DNA of 64,000 nt from JAGNRR01 sp965230665 (lineage in GTDB: Bacteria > Bacteroidota > Bacteroidia > Chitinophagales > Chitinophagaceae): contig CBDDLM010000004.1 of the NCBI GenBank assembly GCA_965230665.1, forward strand, positions 2,542,001-2,606,000. Reading direction: 5' to 3'. Position 1 is the stretch's first letter, and each line of letters opens with the position of its first letter. A model generated the notes under the pieces. It was given only the letters and a program-made list of their open reading frames with translations. It searched no databases and was not told the DNA's origin. Positions 62,401 to 64,000 of this stretch are shown one piece after another. The position numbers were made by a program, and so were the translations under genes.

Positions 62401-64000
62401 TGGATGTACTGATACGATGTCCATTATATTAACGACTCCTGCCGCGCCAGTAATCACGAGCACCATTGATACCAACGTAAGTTGTAATGGTTTGAATAAT
62501 GGTAGTATTCAAATTGCAGGTACTGGAAGTACCGCTTTGACGTATACGTTGCATCCTAGTTCTGTGACCAATACTTCGGGTTACTTTAATAATCTAGCTC
62601 CAAATACATATACGATCACATTAAGTGATGCAAGCAATTGTACGGTGAGTACAACAGTTACGATCACCGAGCCACCTGTTTTAAACATTGATTCACTAAC
62701 ACATACTTTACCGACTTGTATTCCGGGTAATGATGGTAGTATAGTTGTTCATGCTAGTGGAGGCACGACTCCATACTTATATAATGTAGGTGGCTCAAAT
62801 CAGTCGAGTAATAGTTTTAGTGGTCTGGCAAGTAATATTTATTTGGTAACAGTTACAGATTCTAATGCTTGTATGGATACCATGAGTATTGACCTCAGTG
62901 CACCACCAGCTCCAGTAATAACTAGTTTAGTTGATACGAATGTGGGTTGTAACGGCTTAAACAATGGCTCTTTGCAAGTGAGTGGAACGGGTAGTTCTTC
63001 TTTGACTTATACGTTAAGCCCTGGTAACATTTCAAATACAACGGGCTACTTTAATAATCTATCACCAAATACGTATACGGTTACATTGAGCGATGCGAGT
63101 AACTGTACAATAAGTACTACGGTCACAATAACGCAACCTCCAATTCTAAATATTGATTCGCTAACAAGTATATTACCAAGCTGTGTACCAGGAGGAGATG
63201 GAAGCATAATAGTACACGCCAGTGGCGGTACTATGTCGTATCAATACAATATAGGTGGTCCTAATCAGTCAAGTAATTTATTTAATAATTTATCAGCCAC
63301 TTCTTATCTGATTACCTTAATCGATATAAATGGCTGTACGGATACGATGTCCATTATACTAACAACACCAGTAGCGCCAGTAATTACGAGTACGGTTGAT
63401 ACCAATGTGAATTGTAATGGAGCCAATGATGGGAGTATTCAAATTCTAGGTACTGGATCTAGCGCGATCAACTATACACTTAACCCGGGAAATGTTTCAA
63501 ATGCTACGGGTTACTTTAATAATTTAGCTCCGAATACGTATACGATTACATTGAGCGATGCCACTAATTGTACAGTGAGTACGACCATTACAATCACAGA
63601 ACCACCAGTTCTAAATATTGATTCCATCACAAGTACAGCCCCTACTTGTATTCCAGGTGGAGATGGAAGTATTGTCGTGCACGCCAGTGGTGGAACAAGT
63701 CCGTATCAATACAATTTAGGTGGACCAAATCAATTGAACAATGTATTCATAAATTTAGCCGCTAATGCATATGTAGTGACCGTTGTAGATTCTAATAGCT
63801 GTACAGATACTATGAGCATTACCTTGTCTCCACCGCCCCCGCCAGTAGTGACTAGTTTAGTTGATACGAATGTGAGTTGTAATGGCCTGAACAATGGCTC
63901 TTTGCAAGTGAGTGGAACAGGTAGTTCTTCTTTGACTTATACGTTAAGCCCTGGTAACATTTCAAATACAACGGGCTACTTTAATAATCTATCACCGAAT
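47429..64000 (+). CDS. giant SprB-repeat surface adhesin, 3'-truncated by the window
   Basis: The frame is open from ATG 47429 to the last base (5524 codons) with no stop, so the protein exceeds 5524 residues; no T9SS sorting domain is seen yet. A signal peptide at about 1-34 has a hydrophobic core FVWLITLFLLSSLTAQ. Four ~465-residue repeats follow (about 35-1900), each starting G-T-Y-x-I-D and ending DVGAYEW or similar, rich in IxNN turns, as in a right-handed parallel beta-helix. From about residue 1908, SprB-type modules (VSCNGLNNGSIQVAGTGSSA, LPTCIPGNDGSIVVHASGG) run in 155-residue two-module units with four Cys each. SprB is the motile adhesin of Flavobacterium gliding. An equivalent role with T9SS export is likely. 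Confidence 0.9.
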   Translation, partial: MLEKIYCPIKYYRFVWLITLFLLSSLTAQSQALSGTYVIDNTLTTGGTNFASFSDAVTRLDTSGISGAVTFNVAAGQTFPEQIDIPAITGSSSSNTVTFNGNGSTLTYTGSATSGGDRYTLRLSGADYFTFNNLIVSTTGSTYGTAVHIYNASDYNTFDTCTISASTSSSSTSVNAVIISGHASSTGGTAAQGDSITFSNSIIRGGNYAFSGAGSSSDSINGLTLTKNTFEDARSSALRFAYVVGLIASQNDISNPNRTTFNTSAVGITLANYMGGALVEKNYIHDLLAANTSGTNTITGINMFAAGSSGQEISIKNNVIGNFNSLGIEQAISISNNGAYTNIQHNTIDLSNTQATTNSSYSTYGIYMAGSANNFNIRNNIISVTRNSIGTIYGFYYLATTNITSDYNNVYVKGMGTGVDYLGRYLTTSYPTLAQWQAISGGPFDQSSTDLNPVYTNTGSGNFTPSNGFINNTGTALGVTDDFLSTSRSLTTPDVGAYEWACTTMAGTYTIDPAQPVSSTNFQTFQGAVNALSCGISAPVIFNVAAGNTFNEQIDIPEIVGTSPTNTVTFNGHGDTLTHAGTSISSTTDRHTLRLSGADYFRFNNLNILTSGTVYATAVHMYNASNHNTFDSCTIGAPITSTSSLVNAMVLANNEYSVGPSGAFAVNDSTTIQNCTLQGGHYNLFIGTLDTIQKLSITDCQFEDARDRNMNFRNIENLTLQDCEISNSNRTNIAGHVYGIYLFGYLPNALVEKNYIHELNKGNPSATGNIYGIISNALAANGSEMVIRNNVIGDIDNSGTHYGIFFGGGATYTNVVHNTIDLSGTTSVSSIGYRTYGIYCPGSNVGVLVKNNNIHVTRNAQGDKHGVYITSANVISDYNNIYVNGPVGTNNVGTTGGSLAGWQSYLAGSFDQNSTSYDPGFVNPALGNFTPTNGFINNTGDTLMVADDILGVSRSTTTPDVGAYEWSCSPISGVYTVDPSQPISATNVQTFQQAVNILSCGITGPVTFNMAAGYSFNEQIDIPEIAGTSSTNTVTFNGNGDTLTYLATTSAERHTLRLRGADYFIFNDLNFEASGAAYGHAVHLYDAADYNVFRNCKMWVDVANPSGNLFPVAICCHPSLPTETTQGVALGCNNNIIDSCTVEGGFYSMTIVGENTAPTSKNTVSNSSILEDVRKGIFVAYQDSLVIQNTEFARPTRSSISDYTGVQLSTNVTNALIEKNHFHNPAGGNTSTTTLQIGVLVEADATSGNENRIINNLFEDFNSAGGQYGIQLSGSDYCLVYHNTIDLSSTLTYTGDAIGIYHSSVSTGADIRNNNIRIAKANGIKRGLYISPGTTVCDYNNVYVNGAAGANYYGQYSISTATNLSNWQTVSGGLGQNSTEQDPLFVNPAGNDYTPSNGFIDNTGIGLGVTDDIKNIARSATTPDVGAYEWVCSPINGTYTIDPTSAISATNVQTFQQAVDLLSCGIDGPVIFNVVGTPTFNEQIEIFEITGSSAVNTVTFNGNGSTLTHNGSAPTSRHTLRLSGTDYFRFNRLNINATGTTYGHAVHLYNNADHNIFDSCGIALDAFAISSNISGFVISSDPNLIIITGAFSGCDSNQLTNSTITGGRRGVALYGKTSGRPNGNIIRNNTISDFYEYGIRMTNTNNTTVQANNIHKLNRTDGSTFYGIRSGSDLNVLVDKNHIHHPFGTTTFSSSACNGIYFAGSVASGNDNYVTNNLIEDFNNLGDHFGIHIASSSQRTKFYHNTIDLSGSLFDIFSQTMGIYSAGNNVGTEIRNNIVTISRGGTQEKHGIVIGLGSNVISNNNNVFLNAAGTLNYYGRYGNVNYQTLANWQTANGAAYGLNSYNLDPQYVSPATNDYNPSNLTMDNIGAPLGITDDIENVTRSTTAPDAGAYEFACTGLSTIVTNYVSVTDTTISCNGAADGEVTVQSSLGNAPYTYVLTPGSVTNTSGHFNNLDTGAYRIVVYDAHSCTDTVLFNVTQPDVLVIDSIVQVSATCNPSNDGVMTIYASGGTTAYSYDIGGSGQSSNIFNGLSASNYTVTVTDANSCTASSLVSFLPPPTPTITFFADTNISCNGLANGSVQINVVGTGLVSYTLNPGSISNTTGYFNNLSPNTYTVTATDAKNCTVSSLITITQPLVLNIDSLTSALPTCIPGNDGNILVHTSGGTTPYLYNVGGSNQSSNSFTSLASNIYLVTVTDSNACMDTMSIDLSAPLPPVITSTLDTNVSCNGLNNGSIQVAGTGSSALTYTLNPGSITNTSGYFNNLSPNTYTITLSDASSCTISTTVTITEPLVLNIDSLTSALPTCIPGNDGSIVVHASGGTTPYLYNVGGPNQSSNSFTSLASNIYLVTVTDSNACMDTMSIDLNAPLPPVITSTLDTNVSCNGLNNGSIQIVGTGSTALTYTLNPGSVTNTSGYFNNLSPNTYTITLSDASSCTISTTVVITEPLVLNIDSLTSALPTCIPGNDGSILVHTSGGTSPYLYNVGGSNQSSNNFSSLASGIYLVTVTDSNACTDTMSIDLSAPSAPVITSLVDTNVNCNGLNNGSIQIAGTGSTALTYTLNPGSITNTSGYFNNLSPNTYTITLSDASNCTVSTTVTITEPPVLNIDSLTHTLPTCIPGNDGSIVVHASGGTTPYLYNVGGPNQSSNSFSGLASNIYLVTVTDSNACMDTMSIDLSAPLPPVITSTLDTNVSCNGLNNGSIQIAGTGSSSLTYTLNPGSITNTSGYFNNLNPNTYTITLSDASNCTISTTVAITEPLVLNIDSLTSTLPTCLPGNDGSIVVHASGGTTPYLYNVGGSNQSSSSFSSLASGIYLVTVTDSNACTDTMSIDLSAPNAPIITSTIDTNVSCNGLNNGSIQIAGTGSTALTYTLNPGSITNTSGYFNNLAPNTYTITLSDASNCTVSTTVTITEPPILNIDSLTHTLPTCIPGNDGSIVVHTSGGTTPYLYNVGGPNQSSSSFSGLASNIYLVTVTDSNACMDTMSIDLSAPLPPVITSTLDTNVSCNGLNNGSIQIAGTGSSVLTYTLNPGSITNTSGYFNNLNPNTYTITLSDASNCTISTTVAITEPLILNIDSLTSALPTCLPGNDGSIVVHASGGTTPYLYNVGGSNQSSSSFSSLASGIYLVTVTDSNACTDTMNIDLSAPNAPIITSLVDTNVSCNGLNNGSIQIAGTGSTALTYTLNPGSVTNTSGHFNNLSPNTYTITLSDASNCTVSTTVTIAEPPILNIDSLTHTLPTCIPGNDGSIVVHASGGTTPYLYSVGGPNQSSNSFTSLASNIYLVTVTDSNACMDTMSIDLNAPLPPVITSTLDTNVSCNGLNNGSIQIAGTGSTALAYTLNPGSITNTSGYFNNLVPNTYTITLSDASNCTISTTVTITEPPVLNIDSLTYTLPTCLPGNDGSIVVHASGGTTPYLYNVGGSNQSSSSFSSLASGIYLVTVTDTNGCTDTMSIDLSAPNAPVITSVVDTNVSCNGLNNGSIQIAGTGSTALTYTLHPGSVTNTSGYFNNLVPNTYTITLSDASNCTISTTVVITEPLVLNIDSLTSVLPTCIPGNDGSIVVHASGGTTPYLYNVGGLNQSSSSFSSLASNIYLVTVTDSNACMDTMSIDLSAPPAPVITSLVDTNVSCNGLNNGSIQIAGTGSTALTYTLHPGSITNTSGYFSNLSPNTYTITLSDASNCTISTTVTITQPSVLNLDSLAGALPTCLPGNDGSIVVHASGGTTPYLYNVGGSNQSSSSFSSLASGIYLVTVTDTNGCTDTMSIDLSAPSAPVITSVVDTNVSCNGLNNGSIQISGTGSSVLLYSLSPGPASNGTGYFNNLAPNTYTITLSDISHCTISTTVTITEPPILNIDSLTHTLPTCIPGNDGSIVVHASGGTTPYLYNVGGSNQSSNSFTSLASNIYLVTVTDSNACMDTMSIDLSAPPAPVITSLVDTNVSCNGLNNGSIQIAGTGSSALTYTLNPGSVTNTSGYFNNLSPNTYTITLSDASNCTVSTTVTITEPSILNIDSLTSVLPTCLPGNDGSIIVHASGGTTPYLYNVGGSNQSSSSFSSLASGIYLVTVTDTNGCTDTMSIDLSAPSAPVITSVVDTNVSCNGLNNGSIQIVGTGSTALTYTLNPGSVTNTSGHFNNLAPNTYTITLSDASNCTVSTTVTITEPPVLNIDSLTHTLPTCIPGNDGSIIVHASGGTSPYQYSVGAPYQLSNSFSGLASNIYLVTVTDSNACTDTMSIDLSAPPAPVIISLVDTNVSCNGLNNGSIQISGTGSSALTYTLNPGSITNTSGYFNNLSPNTYTITLSDASNCTVSTTITITEPPILNIDSLTHTLPTCLPGNDGSIVVHASGGTIPYLYNVGGPNQSSNNFSSLASGIYLVTITDTNGCIDTMNIDLSAPSAPIITSTIDTNVSCNGLNNGSIQIVGTGSTALTYTLHPGSVTNTLGYFNNLAPNTYTITLSDASNCTVSTTVTITEPPILNIDSLTHTLPTCIPGNDGSIVVHASGGTTPYLYNVGGPNQSSNSFSGLASNIYLVTVTDSNACTDTMSIDLSAPPAPVIISLVDTNVSCNGLNNGSIQVSGTGSSALTYTLNPGSVTNTSGYFNNLAPNTYTITLSDASNCTVSTTITITEPPILNIDSLTHTLPTCLPGNDGSIGVHASGGTTPYLYNVGGPNQSSNNFSSLASGIYLVTVTDTNGCTDTMSIDLSAPSAPIITSTIDTNVSCNGLNNGSIQIAGTGSSALTYTLHPGSVTNTSGYFNNLSPNTYTITLSDASNCTVSTTVTITEPPILNIDSLTHTLPTCIPGNDGSIVVHASGGTTPYLYSVGGPNQSSNSFSGLASNIYLVTVTDSNACMDTMSIDLSAPPAPVITSLVDTNVSCNGLNNGSIQVSGTGSSALTYTLNPGSVTNTSGYFNNLAPNTYTITLSDASNCTVSTTVTISEPPILNIDSLTSILPSCVPGGDGGIIVHASGGTMPYQYNVGGPNQSSNSFSNLSAAYYLVTVVDTNGCTDTMSIILTTPAAPVITSTIDTNVSCNGLNNGSIQIAGTGSTALTYTLHPSSVTNTSGYFNNLAPNTYTITLSDASNCTVSTTVTITEPPVLNIDSLTHTLPTCIPGNDGSIVVHASGGTTPYLYNVGGSNQSSNSFSGLASNIYLVTVTDSNACMDTMSIDLSAPPAPVITSLVDTNVGCNGLNNGSLQVSGTGSSSLTYTLSPGNISNTTGYFNNLSPNTYTVTLSDASNCTISTTVTITQPPILNIDSLTSILPSCVPGGDGSIIVHASGGTMSYQYNIGGPNQSSNLFNNLSATSYLITLIDINGCTDTMSIILTTPVAPVITSTVDTNVNCNGANDGSIQILGTGSSAINYTLNPGNVSNATGYFNNLAPNTYTITLSDATNCTVSTTITITEPPVLNIDSITSTAPTCIPGGDGSIVVHASGGTSPYQYNLGGPNQLNNVFINLAANAYVVTVVDSNSCTDTMSITLSPPPPPVVTSLVDTNVSCNGLNNGSLQVSGTGSSSLTYTLSPGNISNTTGYFNNLSPN
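47531..53125 (+). repeat. four tandem beta-helix repeats within the adhesin
   Basis: Repeats begin near 47531, 48947, 50345 and 51736, each about 1.39-1.42 kb. Each opens with a TFQQAVNxLSCG-type block, then a EQIDIPEIxGTS block, then TLRLSGxDYFxFNNL, and closes with TPDVGAYEW followed by a Cys. Divergence between copies is substantial, so they are older than the SprB array. Confidence 0.85.
53150..64000 (+). repeat. tandem 465-bp SprB-type array with 930-bp higher-order period
   Basis: The conserved Cys codon of the first module lies at 53180, 53648 and 54113, then recurs every 465 bases to 63878 (21 exact periods). At least 24 units, the last cut by the window. Over most of the array adjacent units alternate between two forms: one with LPPVITS or PAPVITS and TCIPG / SNACMDT, the other with SAPVITS or NAPIITS and TCLPG / TNGCTDT. 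The true period is thus 930 bp in the centre. The first unit and the last two or three are more diverged. Confidence 0.92.

Noticed and set aside
53150..64000. Regularly spaced repeats that could be read as a CRISPR array or satellite
   Set aside because: The unit is 465 bases, wholly coding in one open frame, with no spacer-like unique segments; it is a protein repeat.

Overview
The window is AT-rich chromosomal DNA of a free-living Bacteroidota. The evidence is lptB beside a GH3-family gene, gliding lipoprotein gldH beside yicC, type IX secretion (T9SS) C-terminal sorting domains, SprB-type repeats, LytS/LytTR signalling and TAnnTTTG promoter boxes. No rRNA, tRNA or CRISPR array was seen.

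Layout. 1-7.1 kb is mostly housekeeping and cell-surface genes: a GH3-family fragment, lptB, gldH and yicC on the minus strand, then an LpxD-family acyltransferase, a lipoprotein, a T9SS cargo protein and a secreted leucine-rich-repeat protein on the plus strand. 7.1-29.8 kb is an RHS/YD-repeat export locus. It has a 976-residue predicted outer-membrane protein on the minus strand, divergent from a tight six-gene operon: Fn3-like exported protein, OmpH/Skp-like protein, lipoprotein, 2034-residue SpvB/TcB-like protein, a small membrane-anchored protein and a ~3480-residue RHS protein. The RHS protein ends in a zinc-metallopeptidase tip (HELGHTAGLNH). 29.8-36.3 kb is a toxin-tip and immunity accessory region: two exported candidate immunity proteins, an orphan RHS tip that starts at the conserved RFGFNGQEKDNEI seam and carries a different toxin domain, two related small immunity candidates, membrane proteins, lipoproteins and a probably frameshifted gene.

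36.4-41 kb looks like a small defence or abortive-infection patch: a membrane protein with a GAF-like domain plus a small coiled-coil protein, a protein with ACT-like modules and a TIR-like C-terminal domain, a HEPN-type RNxxxH protein, and a decayed IS6-family insertion sequence next to unusual GC-rich hairpins. 41-47 kb holds a small cysteine-rich T9SS cargo protein, a large periplasmic-propeller LytS-type histidine kinase with a LytTR response regulator, and a degenerate metallo-beta-lactamase-fold protein.

47.4 kb to the right edge is a single open reading frame of at least 5524 codons that runs off the window. It encodes a giant secreted adhesin: signal peptide, four ~465-residue beta-helix repeats, then at least 24 tandem SprB-type units. 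From 54.1 kb to the edge the units keep an exact 465-bp period (21 periods measured without net indel), and over most of the array they alternate in type to give a 930-bp higher-order repeat.

The most interesting candidates are the RHS export locus with its replaceable tip cassettes and the giant homogenised SprB-repeat adhesin. All functional statements rest on reading motifs by eye; no database search was run.
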